Shown here piece after piece: positions 18,130 through 27,685 of a DNA stretch of 64,000 nt (positions are counted from its first letter, which is position 1; each line of letters opens with the position of its first letter). Made by a program: the position numbers and the translations under genes. The notes below the pieces were generated by a model, which had not been told where the DNA came from, did no database searches, and saw only the letters and a list, made by a program, of their open reading frames with translations. The DNA comes from Thalassospira mesophila (GTDB taxonomy: Bacteria > Pseudomonadota > Alphaproteobacteria > Rhodospirillales > Thalassospiraceae). The DNA is taken from the NCBI RefSeq assembly GCF_002115755.1, contig NZ_JFKA01000004.1, forward strand, positions 186,001 through 250,000. The letters run 5' to 3'.

Positions 18130-19286
18130 ACCGCATCTCGCCATTCGGCCAAAACCGTTGCGTCGGTTTCCGCCGCCAACTGGTGCTGGCGCACTTCATG
18201 AAACGCTGCGTCGTCCATTAATTGCGCCATCGCCCACACGGTACTGGCCCGAATAAGGGCCGATGGATCAGCCAGTAAATTGTGCAATTGCGCGATGGTG
18301 CTGGCATCGCCACCATTTTTGTCATTGCCAATCGCAATCAGCACGTTGCGCAAAAACTTTGCCCGTCCAATGCGCTTGATCGGCGATCCGGCAAAAAAGG
18401 CGCGAAAGGCATCGTCATCCATCGCCAAAAAATCGGCCAACCTTGGGGCTGTGAGTTCGGCGCGCGCGATAAAGGCCAGTTCTTCGGTGCGGCTGGAAAA
18501 TTTGTTCCACGGGCACACCGACAAACAATCATCGCAGCCATAAATGCGATTGCCGATCGCCCGGCGAAATTCACGCGGAATAACGCCGTCATGCTCGATC
18601 GTCAGGTATGAAATGCACCGCCTGGCATCAAGTTTATAGGGCTCGGGAAACGCATTGGTCGGGCAGGCATCAAGGCAATTACGGCACGATCCACAATGGT
18701 CGATCTCGGGTTTTTGCGGGGCATCATCGAATTGCAGGGTGGTGAAAACCTCGCCTAAAAACAACCACGAACCATAATCGCGCGACACCACATTGGTATG
18801 TTTGCCTTGCCAGCCAATGCCCCCGGCCTGTGCCAGCGGCTTTTCCAACACCGGGGCTGTATCGACAAACACCTTAACCTGTTCGGCCCCGCCGGTTTGT
18901 TCCACCAGCCAGCGCGCCAGTTGTTTCAAACGTTTTTTGATCAGGTCGTGATAATCGCGGTTTTGGGCATAAACCGAAATCATCGCCCGGTCGGAATGGT
19001 CCAGCAATGCCAACGGGTTTTCTGCCGGGCCATAATTGGTGCCCAGCACAATCACGCTTTGCACATCTCCCCACAAAACCTTGGGGTCACGGCGGCGCGG
19101 CAATCGTTCAGGGTCGGCCATCCAGGCCATGCTGCCAAACTCCTCGCCCGCAACAAACTCATCAAGGCGCTGCTGGTTGCGGCTGTCAATTTCCGGTTTG
19201 GCAACGCCGCACACATCAAAACCGATCTCGCGGGCTTTGGCCTGCAAGGCGTCAAAACGAATGGCAGGTGCACAGGGGCCAGGCAT
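18126..19286 (-). CDS. queG: Epoxyqueuosine reductase
   Basis: A cobalamin-dependent iron-sulfur enzyme for the last step of queuosine formation on tRNA. The 386-residue protein has two 4Fe-4S motifs, CGSCRNCLDACP and CDDCLSVCPW, and the substrate-site segments DTAPVLEKPLAQAGGIGWQGK and DYHDLIKKRLK. The ATG at 19286 has AAGGA 10 nt upstream and is preferred over a TTG nine codons earlier. A HEAT-like C-terminal tail is present. It lies 5 kb from the yhhQ-queA-tgt-queF operon on the same strand, separated by the Fec locus. Confidence 0.94.
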   Translation of the reverse strand: MPGPCAPAIRFDALQAKAREIGFDVCGVAKPEIDSRNQQRLDEFVAGEEFGSMAWMADPERLPRRRDPKVLWGDVQSVIVLGTNYGPAENPLALLDHSDRAMISVYAQNRDYHDLIKKRLKQLARWLVEQTGGAEQVKVFVDTAPVLEKPLAQAGGIGWQGKHTNVVSRDYGSWLFLGEVFTTLQFDDAPQKPEIDHCGSCRNCLDACPTNAFPEPYKLDARRCISYLTIEHDGVIPREFRRAIGNRIYGCDDCLSVCPWNKFSSRTEELAFIARAELTAPRLADFLAMDDDAFRAFFAGSPIKRIGRAKFLRNVLIAIGNDKNGGDASTIAQLHNLLADPSALIRASTVWAMAQLMDDAAFHEVRQHQLAAETDATVLAEWRDAV

Positions 19287-19346
19287 CAACAGGCAGTCCT
19301 TCGGGCAAAACAATCCTGCGCCTTATATACCCCCTGCCCGCCAAAG

Positions 19347-19385
19347 GTAAAAGGCCGCAGCATTTTTGAGGCTGCGGCCTTTTAC
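19347..19385 (-). terminator. Terminator after the TonB-dependent receptor gene
   Basis: A perfect 15-bp inverted repeat, GTAAAAGGCCGCAGC and GCTGCGGCCTTTTAC, with a 9-nt loop. It lies 46 bp past the receptor stop on the minus strand and upstream of queG. Confidence 0.85.
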
Positions 19386-19430
19386 AAATAGTATCATTTC
19401 GGCCGCAATCACGGCTGGTTAACGGGAAAA

Positions 19431-21947
19431 TCAGAAACGATAGCGCAAAGTCGCCAGCATGGTGCGTTCTTCACCGAAATAACAATTCGACAAGGTATTA
19501 CACGACGCAACATAGTCCTTGTCGAACAGGTTGTTGATGTTAAAGCGCATATCGGCATTTTCAACACCCACGCGCGACAGGTCGTAATCAAACGACAGAT
19601 CCACAATGGTGTAATCGGGCACACGCTGCGTGTTATCTGCCGTGGCCCAGGTTTCGCCCACATAACGCGCCCCGGCCCCCACATCAAGCCCGGCCAAAAC
19701 CCCGGCATCAAAGCTGTATTTGCCCCACAGCGACGCGGTATGTTCAGGCACCTGCATCGGTGTTTTGCCATCTTTAACATCGCCCGGCGCATCATAACTG
19801 GCATCGGTATAGGCATAACCTGCTGTCATGCTGAAATGATCGGTCAGTTTTGCCCGCGCTTCCAGTTCGATCCCTTGCGATTTAATGGTGCCGGCTGGCG
19901 CATAAACAAAGGTTACCGGGTCGGCAATGGCGACATTTTCCTGTTTGATATGAAAGACCGATGCCGTTAGCAAAATATCGCGTCCTTTGGGCTGATATTT
20001 AACCCCGGCTTCATATTGCGTGCCTTCGGTCGGGGCCAGCGGGTCGCCATTGGCATCGGAATACAGGTTGGCGTTAAACGATTCGGAATAGTTAAAATAA
20101 GGCGCAATCCCGTTATCAAACAAATACAGCACCCCGGCACGGGTCGTAAGTTTGCTGCGGTCTTCGCCGGTGCGTTTTTCTGTCAGGCGGTTCAGGCTGT
20201 CGGTTTCAACCCAGTCTTCGCGCGCGCCTAGCGATAAACGCCAGTTTTCATAGGCAAGCTGGTCCTGCACATACACCCCGGTTTGGTCCAGTGTTTTGGT
20301 TGCCAGCGCATAGGGCGTGCCCAATGTAACACCGGAAGTGCCATAGGACGGGTTCCACGGGTTGATGGTTGACGCCGACGTATACCAGTAATTGGTGCGC
20401 GACCGGCGTTGCTGGTAATCCAGCCCGCCAATCATGGTATGGTCAACATCACCGGTGCTAAAATTGCCCTTTAGCTGGTTATCGACCGTAAAGGCGCGCA
20501 AACTTTCATAGCCACCATAATAGGACCGCTTCAAATTGTTGGTATTGCCATCCCAGCCGGTTTGGTAAATCTGGTCGATATCGACATCGGAATCGAGAAA
20601 ACGGAAGTTTTGTTTGAAGGTCAGATCGTCGTTAAAATCATGTTCGAACTGATAACCAACCATGTTTTGCGTGCGATCAAACTTTTCCAGTGACGGGTCG
20701 CCATCAAAGAAATTACGCGAAATATAACGCCCGTTATGCGCATAAAGCGTGCCGTCGGCCGGGGCACCGTTGTGGGTGCCGCCTTCGGGGTCGCGCTGAA
20801 AATATCCCATCAGGGTCAGGCGGGTGTCATCGGTAAAATTCGCGGTTAACGACGGTGCGATGACATAGCGTTCTTCCTTGGCGTAATCAAACTGGGTGTC
20901 CGATGCATCGGCCTTGCCGACCAGCCGATAGGCCAGCTTGCCGCCTTCGCTCACCGGGCCGGTCACATCAAAGGCAACGCCGCGTTGCTGGCGCGTGCCA
21001 TATGAAACCTCGACTTCGCCTTTTTGTTCAAATTCGGGTTTTTTACTGCTAAGTGCGATCAACCCGCCCGGCGACGACCGGCCATATAAAACCGATGCCG
21101 GGCCTTTAACGGTATCAATACGGTCAACAAAATACGGGTCAATCTGCATCGAGCTATAGGTTGAATCATCGCTCATGGTTTTCATGCCATCGAGATAGAT
21201 ATTATCGATGCTGCGATCGACCAACCCGCGCAAAATCACATAATCATAGCGGTTTGATGCCCCCACCTGCCCGGTAAAGGCACCGGGAGTATAACGCATC
21301 GCCTGCATCACGGTTTGCGATCCCTGATCTTCGATTTCGTCCGACGTCACCACCGAAATGCTTTGCGGTGTTTCCAAAATCGGCGTGTCGGTTTTGGTCG
21401 CCGATAGCGACCGTTTGGCGACATATCCCTGTACCGGGCCGTCTGCGCGTTCAAATTCCTTGTCGGCTTCCACCCGCAGCGGGTCCAGCACCACATCGCC
21501 TTCGGCCGCACCGGTGGTTGCGATTTTTTCAATCGTAATGGTGTCGCCATTACTCATGCGCCAGCTATAACCCGACCCGGCCAGCAGCCGTTGCAACGCC
21601 TGTTCGCGGGTAAAACGGCCCATTACCGCAGGCGATTTCACACTGGCAACACCACCACTGGGGAAAAACAGTTTCACATTGGCCTGATCGGCAAAACGGG
21701 TTAGCGCGCTATCCATATTCCGGGCGGGAATGCTGAAATTAATCACCGCGTCCTCGGCAACCGGGCCACTTTGCGCCCATGATGGTGTTGCCAATATCAT
21801 TACGCCCGCCACGGTTGCGCCGGAGATCATGGTCGTCATCATCAGCCGACCCGCCCAGCGCGCGGCAGCGCGACCGGGAACATGATGTGAAAAAGCGGCA
21901 AAAACGGGTGCGGCCTGCCATTTGGCACGGTTGGAACCCAGCGTCAT
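19431..21947 (-). CDS. TonB-dependent siderophore receptor with N-terminal signalling domain
   Basis: An 838-residue outer-membrane transporter. Order of domains: a signal peptide ending near PSWAQ, an STN (secretin/TonB short N-terminal) signalling domain (FSIPARNMDSALTRFADQ), a plug with ISVVTSDEIEDQG and GPASVLYGRSSPGG, and a 22-strand barrel ending in the C-terminal aromatic LRYRF. The STN domain lets ligand binding be signalled to FecR. The ATG at 21947 is preferred: AAGGG lies upstream, and a Fur box falls 45-59 bp before it, inside any longer frame. It is the last gene of the FecI-FecR-receptor set. Substrate probably a ferric siderophore; identity unknown. Confidence 0.93.
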   Translation of the reverse strand: MTLGSNRAKWQAAPVFAAFSHHVPGRAAARWAGRLMMTTMISGATVAGVMILATPSWAQSGPVAEDAVINFSIPARNMDSALTRFADQANVKLFFPSGGVASVKSPAVMGRFTREQALQRLLAGSGYSWRMSNGDTITIEKIATTGAAEGDVVLDPLRVEADKEFERADGPVQGYVAKRSLSATKTDTPILETPQSISVVTSDEIEDQGSQTVMQAMRYTPGAFTGQVGASNRYDYVILRGLVDRSIDNIYLDGMKTMSDDSTYSSMQIDPYFVDRIDTVKGPASVLYGRSSPGGLIALSSKKPEFEQKGEVEVSYGTRQQRGVAFDVTGPVSEGGKLAYRLVGKADASDTQFDYAKEERYVIAPSLTANFTDDTRLTLMGYFQRDPEGGTHNGAPADGTLYAHNGRYISRNFFDGDPSLEKFDRTQNMVGYQFEHDFNDDLTFKQNFRFLDSDVDIDQIYQTGWDGNTNNLKRSYYGGYESLRAFTVDNQLKGNFSTGDVDHTMIGGLDYQQRRSRTNYWYTSASTINPWNPSYGTSGVTLGTPYALATKTLDQTGVYVQDQLAYENWRLSLGAREDWVETDSLNRLTEKRTGEDRSKLTTRAGVLYLFDNGIAPYFNYSESFNANLYSDANGDPLAPTEGTQYEAGVKYQPKGRDILLTASVFHIKQENVAIADPVTFVYAPAGTIKSQGIELEARAKLTDHFSMTAGYAYTDASYDAPGDVKDGKTPMQVPEHTASLWGKYSFDAGVLAGLDVGAGARYVGETWATADNTQRVPDYTIVDLSFDYDLSRVGVENADMRFNINNLFDKDYVASCNTLSNCYFGEERTMLATLRYRF

Positions 21948-21991
21948 ATTGTTTAACCCTTTAAGTTTGGTCACCCCAATGCAAATGATTT

Positions 21992-22006
21992 TGATAACCG
22001 TTATCA
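21992..22006. promoter_or_regulatory. Fur box upstream of the receptor gene
   Basis: TGATAACCGTTATCA is a perfect 7-1-7 inverted repeat close to the Fur consensus (TGATAATnATTATCA). It sits between fecR and the receptor start, so the receptor has its own iron-controlled promoter in addition to any read-through. Confidence 0.75.
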
Positions 22007-22107
22007 CTTGCTGTTGGTCATATGACGAAACCCGCAACGCAAACTTGCAGCAGAAATTTCAAAAATTTTTGCTGTTTTATTGCCGGGTTCTATTTCAGGG
22101 TTTTAAA

Positions 22108-23286
22108 TCAATAGATTACGGTCGCGACCATGGTAGAAAAAACATGTGCGTCGGTGGTGTCATCAATCGATTTCAACAGATCATCCAGATCGTTCAAATC
22201 AAAAACACCACTCACTTTAAGCCCCGCCAGATCGGGGTTTGCCAAAATGATCCGGCCTTGGCGATAGCGCTGAATTTCGGCAATCACAGCCGACAAAGGC
22301 TGACGATTAAAAATCAGCTTGCCGCGCATCCACGCGGTTTGGGCATCCACCCCGTCCGATATAACGCCCGAGAGTTTCCCCGACCCGTCATAGGAAACCC
22401 GTTGCCCAGCCGTCACATTTACCGGCCGGGTCGCACTTTGCCCGGTTGAAACGGCAACAATGCCTTCGCGAACCCCGACATGCACACCATCATCACCCAG
22501 TTGCACATCGTAAACGGTGCCAACGGCACGGGCCTGCCCGTTTGCGGCCATCACAACAAAGGGCCGGTTCGGGTTTTTGGCCACTTCAAACAGGGCCTCG
22601 CCCGCCGCCAAATGCACTTCGCGGCGATTTGGGGAATAATTAACCGACAAAGCCGACGCGGTATTTAAACGAACAATTGTACCATCGGGCAATGTAACCG
22701 TGCGACGTTCACCAATGCCCGTCGCGTAATCGGCAAACAGCCCGGCCACCGGGCCAACCATGCCCGGCACAATCACCCCGGCAGTTAAACAAACCAGCAC
22801 GACCAGTGACGCCAGCAACGCCCCCGCCCCGCGCCCCATCCGCGATATCGGCTTGCGCATTTTCGCATCCGCGCCGGGATGCTGATGCGCGGTTCGGTGC
22901 TTTTGCACATCGTGATCAGACGGCGCTGATCCACGACGATCCCGGCCAAAACCGGGCGTTGCCGTTGGCATATTCTGGCGCGGTGTTGCTTCTGGCTCTG
23001 GCGATGCGGCGTTGCGAGGCGATACGATGTTGCGATATGCGCCTTCGTTATCAGCCTGCCAGTTTTGTGCCGCACCGGTTTGGCCAATGCCGTGCAGCAA
23101 CAACCGGGCTTCCTCCATGGCAACAGCATGGTCGCGCGATTGCGACAGCCAATTGCGATATTGCTGTTGCATATCGGCACTAACATGCCCGGACGACAGC
23201 TTTACCAGCCAGTCAATGGCGGTATTGCTGATGTCTTTTTTGTCCCGGCCTTGGTCGCGGTCCTGCCCGTTTGTGTGCTTGCTCAC
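22108..23286 (-). CDS. FecR-type anti-sigma factor / transmembrane sensor
   Basis: A roughly 392-residue inner-membrane regulator that carries the receptor signal to the FecI-type sigma factor. The N-terminal cytoplasmic part has TAIDWLVKLSSGHVSADMQQQYRNWL (DUF4880-like; split here only to show the pattern start TAIDWLVKLSSG), one membrane segment (ALLASLVVLVCLTAGVIV), then the FecR domain (RRTVTLPDGTIVRLNTASAL) and a C-terminal part resembling STN. The GTG at 23286 has AGGA upstream and is preferred over a GTG 12 codons earlier with no ribosome site. Confidence 0.9.
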   Translation of the reverse strand: MSKHTNGQDRDQGRDKKDISNTAIDWLVKLSSGHVSADMQQQYRNWLSQSRDHAVAMEEARLLLHGIGQTGAAQNWQADNEGAYRNIVSPRNAASPEPEATPRQNMPTATPGFGRDRRGSAPSDHDVQKHRTAHQHPGADAKMRKPISRMGRGAGALLASLVVLVCLTAGVIVPGMVGPVAGLFADYATGIGERRTVTLPDGTIVRLNTASALSVNYSPNRREVHLAAGEALFEVAKNPNRPFVVMAANGQARAVGTVYDVQLGDDGVHVGVREGIVAVSTGQSATRPVNVTAGQRVSYDGSGKLSGVISDGVDAQTAWMRGKLIFNRQPLSAVIAEIQRYRQGRIILANPDLAGLKVSGVFDLNDLDDLLKSIDDTTDAHVFSTMVATVIY

Positions 23287-23386
23287 CGGCGCATTCCTGT
23301 TGTTTGGCCATCCATTCCGCACAGGGAAAAATCATCCCCTGATATATAGACGTTCAGGCACGGCCAAACCGGCAATTCAAATGTCA

Positions 23387-23914
23387 TTATTTTTGGTCCG
23401 CCCGCCAAAGCTCATCGCGGCATTGTTGCAATGCGCGCGCAATATATTTGGCAACCATGCTTTCCGAAACCCCCAATTGCCGTGCAATTTCCGCATGGGG
23501 CAGGCCATCCACCCGAAACATCAACAAGGCCCGGCGCGGGTTTTCCGGCAACCGGTCCAATGCACGGTCCAGCAGGGCCAACTGTTCACGGCCCATGGCC
23601 GTTGCCTCGGGCGATGGTTTTGGGTCCGCAACAAGGCAGGCATCCTGCGCAGTTTCCGTTCCACTGCCGCTATGGCGTTTTTCGCGGCGCAGCCAGTCAA
23701 TCGCCAGGTTACCGGCAACCCGGTAAATATAGGCACGCGGATTATCAATTTGCACATCGCCGGGCGGCGCCGATGCCAGGCGCAAATAGGTGTCCTGGGC
23801 AATATCGGCAGCCCGTTGGGAATCCCCGCCCATACGACGGGTTAAAAACCGCACCAGATGGTCGTAATTTTCCTGAAAACTGCTGATTAAAATCGACGCT
23901 GTATCGCGACGCAT
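23387..23914 (-). CDS. FecI-type ECF sigma factor
   Basis: A 175-residue sigma-70 family factor with only regions 2 and 4. Region 2 reads YDHLVRFLTRRMGG through DIAQDTYLRLA and NPRAYIYRVAGNLAIDWLRR. Region 4 reads LPENPRRALLMFRVDGLPHAEIARQLG and VSESMVAKYIARAL, a helix-turn-helix of the FecI group. It is the first gene of the set, followed by fecR (100 bp) and the receptor on the same strand. A Fur box lies about 100 bp upstream. Together these form a classical iron-starvation cell-surface signalling system. Confidence 0.93.
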   Translation of the reverse strand: MRRDTASILISSFQENYDHLVRFLTRRMGGDSQRAADIAQDTYLRLASAPPGDVQIDNPRAYIYRVAGNLAIDWLRREKRHSGSGTETAQDACLVADPKPSPEATAMGREQLALLDRALDRLPENPRRALLMFRVDGLPHAEIARQLGVSESMVAKYIARALQQCRDELWRADQK

Positions 23915-24015
23915 CTATATGGCCCATCTTGCGCAAACATCTGTCGTACAAACCCGCCGTTTCTAACAGCAGCGCACAACACCCCTTGCATAACAAGAAC
24001 GCCTCACCCTCGCAA

Positions 24016-24030
24016 TGAGAATAATTATCA
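24016..24030. promoter_or_regulatory. Fur box upstream of the ECF sigma factor gene
   Basis: TGAGAATAATTATCA matches the 7-1-7 Fur consensus with one deviation from symmetry and lies 102 bp before the sigma factor start. It places the whole regulatory set under iron control. Confidence 0.75.
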
Positions 24031-24055
24031 ATATTATTAACCGAGCCATAAAAAA

Positions 24056-24079
24056 CAGGGCACCCAAAAGGATGCCCTG
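24056..24079 (-). terminator. Terminator after queF
   Basis: CAGGGCA pairs with TGCCCTG; on the minus strand it is followed by TTTTTT. It lies 70 bp past the queF stop, ending the queuosine operon. Confidence 0.85.
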
Positions 24080-24148
24080 CCTGCAACTGCTTCAAAACAT
24101 ATCATGCCGGGACGTTTTTAAATTCATCCCGCGCCAGCAACGGCCTTG

Positions 24149-24616
24149 TCAGCCCCGCCCGCGATACGGCGCAACCCCCTGATCGGGGATCCACACGCCT
24201 TCCGGGGCCGGGCCGGTTTGATAAAACACATCAATCGGAATCCCGCCGCGCGGATACCAGTAACCGCCAATCCGCAACCATTTCGGGTTCAGGGTTTCGG
24301 CAATGCGCTTGCCAATGCTGACCGTGCAATCTTCGTGAAAGGCACCGTGATTGCGAAACGAGGTTAAAAACAGTTTCAGCGACTTGCTTTCAACCAGCCA
24401 GCCATCGGGGATGTAATCAATCACGATATGGGCAAAATCGGGCTGGCCGGTAATCGGGCACAGAGATGTAAATTCCGGGGCCACAAACCGCACGCAATAA
24501 TCCGTGCCTTCCTGCGGGTTTTTCACCTTTTCCAGCACCGCTTCTTCGGGGCTTTCGGGCTGTTTGGTATCACCGCCCAGCATGGTCAGGTTCTGGTAAA
24601 TGCTTTGGTCTGACAT
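24149..24616 (-). CDS. queF: NADPH-dependent 7-cyano-7-deazaguanine reductase
   Basis: A 155-residue QueF of the short, unimodular type that reduces preQ0 to preQ1. The catalytic segment [20 protein letters not shown] contains the nucleophilic Cys, and [21 protein letters not shown] is the family QueF signature. The protein is of normal length. It starts 17 bp after the tgt stop and is the last gene of the yhhQ-queA-tgt-queF operon. Confidence 0.96.
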   Translation of the reverse strand: MSDQSIYQNLTMLGGDTKQPESPEEAVLEKVKNPQEGTDYCVRFVAPEFTSLCPITGQPDFAHIVIDYIPDGWLVESKSLKLFLTSFRNHGAFHEDCTVSIGKRIAETLNPKWLRIGGYWYPRGGIPIDVFYQTGPAPEGVWIPDQGVAPYRGRG

Positions 24617-24633
24617 GGTTAAATCCCTTCGCC

Positions 24634-25776
24634 TTAATCCTGGATCATCGGCACAGGATCAATATCCCCGCCTTCCTGATCGGCATAAAACTGCTTGGCA
24701 AAGGCGTCCATCTGGCCGTTTGCAATGGCGTCGCGCATGCCCTTCATCAGGTCCTGATAATATTGCAAATTATGCCAGGTCAACAGCATCGCCCCCAAAA
24801 TTTCGTTCGCCTTGATCAGATGGTGCAAATAGGCGCGCGAATATTGCGAACAGGCCGGGCAGGAACAATGATCATCTAGCGGGCGGTCATCATCGCGGTG
24901 ACGGCCATTTTTAAGGTTCACCGTGCCACGGTGGGTAAATGCCTGCGCATTGCGGCCCGACCGGGTGGGTAACACGCAGTCAAACTGGTCAATCCCGCGC
25001 ATAACGGCACCCACCAGGTCGGATGGCTTGCCAACGCCCATCAGGTAACGGGGTTTGTTGGCGGGCAGCATATCAACGCAAAAATCCAGCGTATCAAACA
25101 TCACCTGCTGGCCTTCGCCCACGGCAAGGCCACCCACCGAATGGCCCGGCAAATCCAGCTCCGCCAGTTTGTCCGAACTTTCGCGGCGCAGGTTTTCAAA
25201 CACACTGCCCTGCTGAATGCCATAAAGGGCATAGCCTTCACGATTTACAAACGCATCGCGCGACCGTTTGGCCCAGCGCATCGACATGCGCATGCTTTCG
25301 GCTGCCACGTCCTCGGTCGCGGGGAAAGGTGTGCATTCGTCAAACGCCATCGTAATGGTGGAACCCAGCAAATGCTGAATTTCCATTGAGCGTTCCGGCG
25401 ACAGCGAAAATTTACGCCCGTCGATATGGCTTTTAAACGTCACACCTTCTTCGGTGATTTTGCGCAAGCTTGACAACGACATCACCTGATACCCGCCGCT
25501 ATCAGTCAGGATCGGTTTGTCCCAGTTCATAAATTTGTGCAAACCGCCCAGCCGCGCAATGCGTTCGGCACCGGGGCGCAACATTAGATGATAGGTATTA
25601 CCCAGCAAAATCTCGGCACCGGTGGCAGCGACGCTTTCGGGCATCATGCCCTTTACCGTGGCAGCCGTACCCACCGGCATGAAAGCCGGGGTTTCAATGG
25701 TGCCGTGTGCGGTATGAATACGCCCGCGCCGTGCCTTGCCATCTTTTGCCAGCAGTTCGTAACGAAATTCGGTCAT
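24634..25776 (-). CDS. tgt: tRNA-guanine transglycosylase
   Basis: A 380-residue enzyme that exchanges guanine 34 for preQ1 in tRNAs with GUN anticodons. It has [12 protein letters not shown] with the catalytic Asp, [10 protein letters not shown], the second catalytic Asp in [16 protein letters not shown], and a zinc site formed by [17 protein letters not shown]. Length is normal. Its start overlaps the end of queA by 4 bp, indicating translational coupling. Confidence 0.97.
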   Translation of the reverse strand: MTEFRYELLAKDGKARRGRIHTAHGTIETPAFMPVGTAATVKGMMPESVAATGAEILLGNTYHLMLRPGAERIARLGGLHKFMNWDKPILTDSGGYQVMSLSSLRKITEEGVTFKSHIDGRKFSLSPERSMEIQHLLGSTITMAFDECTPFPATEDVAAESMRMSMRWAKRSRDAFVNREGYALYGIQQGSVFENLRRESSDKLAELDLPGHSVGGLAVGEGQQVMFDTLDFCVDMLPANKPRYLMGVGKPSDLVGAVMRGIDQFDCVLPTRSGRNAQAFTHRGTVNLKNGRHRDDDRPLDDHCSCPACSQYSRAYLHHLIKANEILGAMLLTWHNLQYYQDLMKGMRDAIANGQMDAFAKQFYADQEGGDIDPVPMIQD

Positions 25777-26831
25777 GACTTTTTCAGTGCTTCAACTTGG
25801 TTGGCGCATTCCAGCAACGAGCAATCGCCATAGGAATAAAAACGGTATTTTTGCGCAATCGCGTGGTTATAGGCCGCCTTCATACGGTCATACCCGGCAA
25901 AGGCCGACACCAGCATAAACAACGTTGATCGCGGCAAATGAAAATTGGTCAGCAACAAATCAACACCGCGAAATTTATAGCCCGGTGTAATGAAAATGCT
26001 GGTTTCGTTTTCAAACGGTTCAACAATGCCATCTTCGCGCGCCGCACTTTCGAGCAAGCGCAACGACGTGGTGCCCACCGCCACAATCCGCCCGCCCCTG
26101 GCGCGGGTTTCATTGATCAACGCGGCAATTTCCGGCGAAATGCTGCCCCATTCGGCGTGCATTTTATGATCATCGGTGTCATCGACCTTAACCGGCAAAA
26201 ACGTACCCGCCCCCACATGCAGGGTAATGGTGCGCCGGGCAATGCCGCGTGCATCCAGGTTTGCCAGAAGTTCCGGGGTAAAATGCAGGCCCGCTGTCGG
26301 GGCCGCCACCGCGCCGTCATGACGGGCAAAAATGGTTTGATAATCGTGGCGGTCCTGATCATCGCCCCCGGCATCGCGCCGGATATAGGGCGGCAACGGC
26401 ATCACACCGTATTTTTCCAGCGCGGCAATCAAATCGGCACCGGAAACATTAAAACGCAGCAAAACTTCGCCACCGTCTTTTTTGTCCATTACTTCGGCTT
26501 CAAAAGCCTCGTTGACCTTGAAAATCTCGCCGATGCGCAGCTTTTTGGCCGGTTTGGCAAAGGCACGCCACTGCCCCAGCCCTTCCTGCTTGTGCAAGGT
26601 GACTTCAATTTTGGCTTCCCCGCGTTTGCCAAACAGGCGGGCAGGAATAACGCGGGTATCATTGGAAATCAGCAAATCGCCGGGGCGTAACATATCGGGC
26701 AGTTCGCGCACGATACGGTCGCTCATCTGCCCGCCGGTCAAATCCAGCATCCGGGCGGAATCGCGCGGGTCCGCCGGATGTTCGGCAATGCACTCGCGCG
26801 GCAGGTCAAAATCGAACAGATCGACTTTCAT
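25773..26831 (-). CDS. queA: S-adenosylmethionine:tRNA ribosyltransferase-isomerase
   Basis: A 352-residue QueA, which transfers the ribosyl part of SAM to preQ1-tRNA to make epoxyqueuosine. Family signatures are [20 protein letters not shown] at the start, then [27 protein letters not shown] and [10 protein letters not shown]. Length is normal. Gene order queA-tgt with 4-bp overlap is the common bacterial arrangement. Confidence 0.97.
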   Translation of the reverse strand: MKVDLFDFDLPRECIAEHPADPRDSARMLDLTGGQMSDRIVRELPDMLRPGDLLISNDTRVIPARLFGKRGEAKIEVTLHKQEGLGQWRAFAKPAKKLRIGEIFKVNEAFEAEVMDKKDGGEVLLRFNVSGADLIAALEKYGVMPLPPYIRRDAGGDDQDRHDYQTIFARHDGAVAAPTAGLHFTPELLANLDARGIARRTITLHVGAGTFLPVKVDDTDDHKMHAEWGSISPEIAALINETRARGGRIVAVGTTSLRLLESAAREDGIVEPFENETSIFITPGYKFRGVDLLLTNFHLPRSTLFMLVSAFAGYDRMKAAYNHAIAQKYRFYSYGDCSLLECANQVEALKKS

Positions 26832-26890
26832 TGTTTTTCCATTTTGGCAGTGTCACAACACCGCGATAACAAGGCAGGATCAAAGACAGC

Positions 26891-27451
26891 TCAGGCACGG
26901 GCCGATTGTGCGGCTGGTGCATCATTCCGGTTGGTGGGGCGAATAACCGTCATCAATATGCGGAACGGGGCCAGACACGTCATCGCCATGATCATTTTGG
27001 CCGAAAAATCGCCCAGCGCCCATGTATGCCACGGAAGGCCGGTGCCGACAAATGCGATTGAAAAAAACAGGGCGGTATCGAGCATCGACCCGATGGTCGA
27101 GGATACCAGTGGCGCTTTCCACCAACTGGCCTGACGCAGGCGGTCAAACACGGTAACGTCCATTAATTGCGCCACTAAAAATGCCGTGCCCGATGCAATG
27201 GCAATGCGGGTATCGGCAAAAATCAGCGATAGCACAACGGCAATGGCAAAGCCCGATAACACCACAAACCGGGCGGCCCGCGCCCCGCGTGCCCGGTTGG
27301 TCAAATCGGTCACCAGAAATGCGACGGGATAGGTAAAGGCCCCGAATGTCAGCCAATCGGCCAGAACGCCAGGCAACGGATATTCGACCAGAATGTTCGA
27401 AGCAACAACCGTGGCGGCCATTGCCAGAATGCCTGCAATGATGGCTTTCAT
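26891..27451 (-). CDS. Queuosine precursor transporter (YhhQ family)
   Basis: A 186-residue inner-membrane protein of the DUF165/YhhQ family with about five to six hydrophobic segments, including MKAIIAGILAMAATVVASNI at the start, GAFTYPVAFLVTDLTNRARG and VSSTIGSMLDTALFFSIAF. YhhQ proteins import preQ0 or preQ1. It heads the queA-tgt-queF operon, which supports the role. The ATG at 27451 is favoured because codons further upstream lack membrane-protein character. Being next to queF suggests preQ0 is among the substrates. Confidence 0.88.
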   Translation of the reverse strand: MKAIIAGILAMAATVVASNILVEYPLPGVLADWLTFGAFTYPVAFLVTDLTNRARGARAARFVVLSGFAIAVVLSLIFADTRIAIASGTAFLVAQLMDVTVFDRLRQASWWKAPLVSSTIGSMLDTALFFSIAFVGTGLPWHTWALGDFSAKMIMAMTCLAPFRILMTVIRPTNRNDAPAAQSARA

Positions 27452-27595
27452 GTTTTCAGAACCTTGTTTGGTAAAACCCGGGCATAACAAATCTCGCGGT
27501 GCCGGTATCCGGAACGACGATGCGCAAAATGGGTCGCAAAAATATTGCGCGCTGTTTACGCCCCGCACCGTGCAGGGTCAAGCAAAAAACAAAGA

Positions 27596-27621
27596 CCGGA
27601 ACACTCAAAAGAATGTTCCGG
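27596..27621 (-). terminator. Terminator after the Pit transporter gene
   Basis: CCGGAACA and TGTTCCGG form a perfect 8-bp stem with a 10-nt loop. On the minus strand a T-rich run (TCTTTGTTTTTT) follows. It lies 65 bp past the pit stop. Confidence 0.8.
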
Positions 27622-27685
27622 CCCTTGCCGCAGATCGCGCATTACTCCGGGAATTATGGAGAAACGCTGCGAACCGGTGCCATCC

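Noticed and set aside
27452..27600. Possible preQ1 riboswitch before yhhQ
   Set aside because: I looked for the class I hairpin plus A-rich tail in the leader and did not find it. Only a weak TTGACC/TAAACA promoter-like pair is present.
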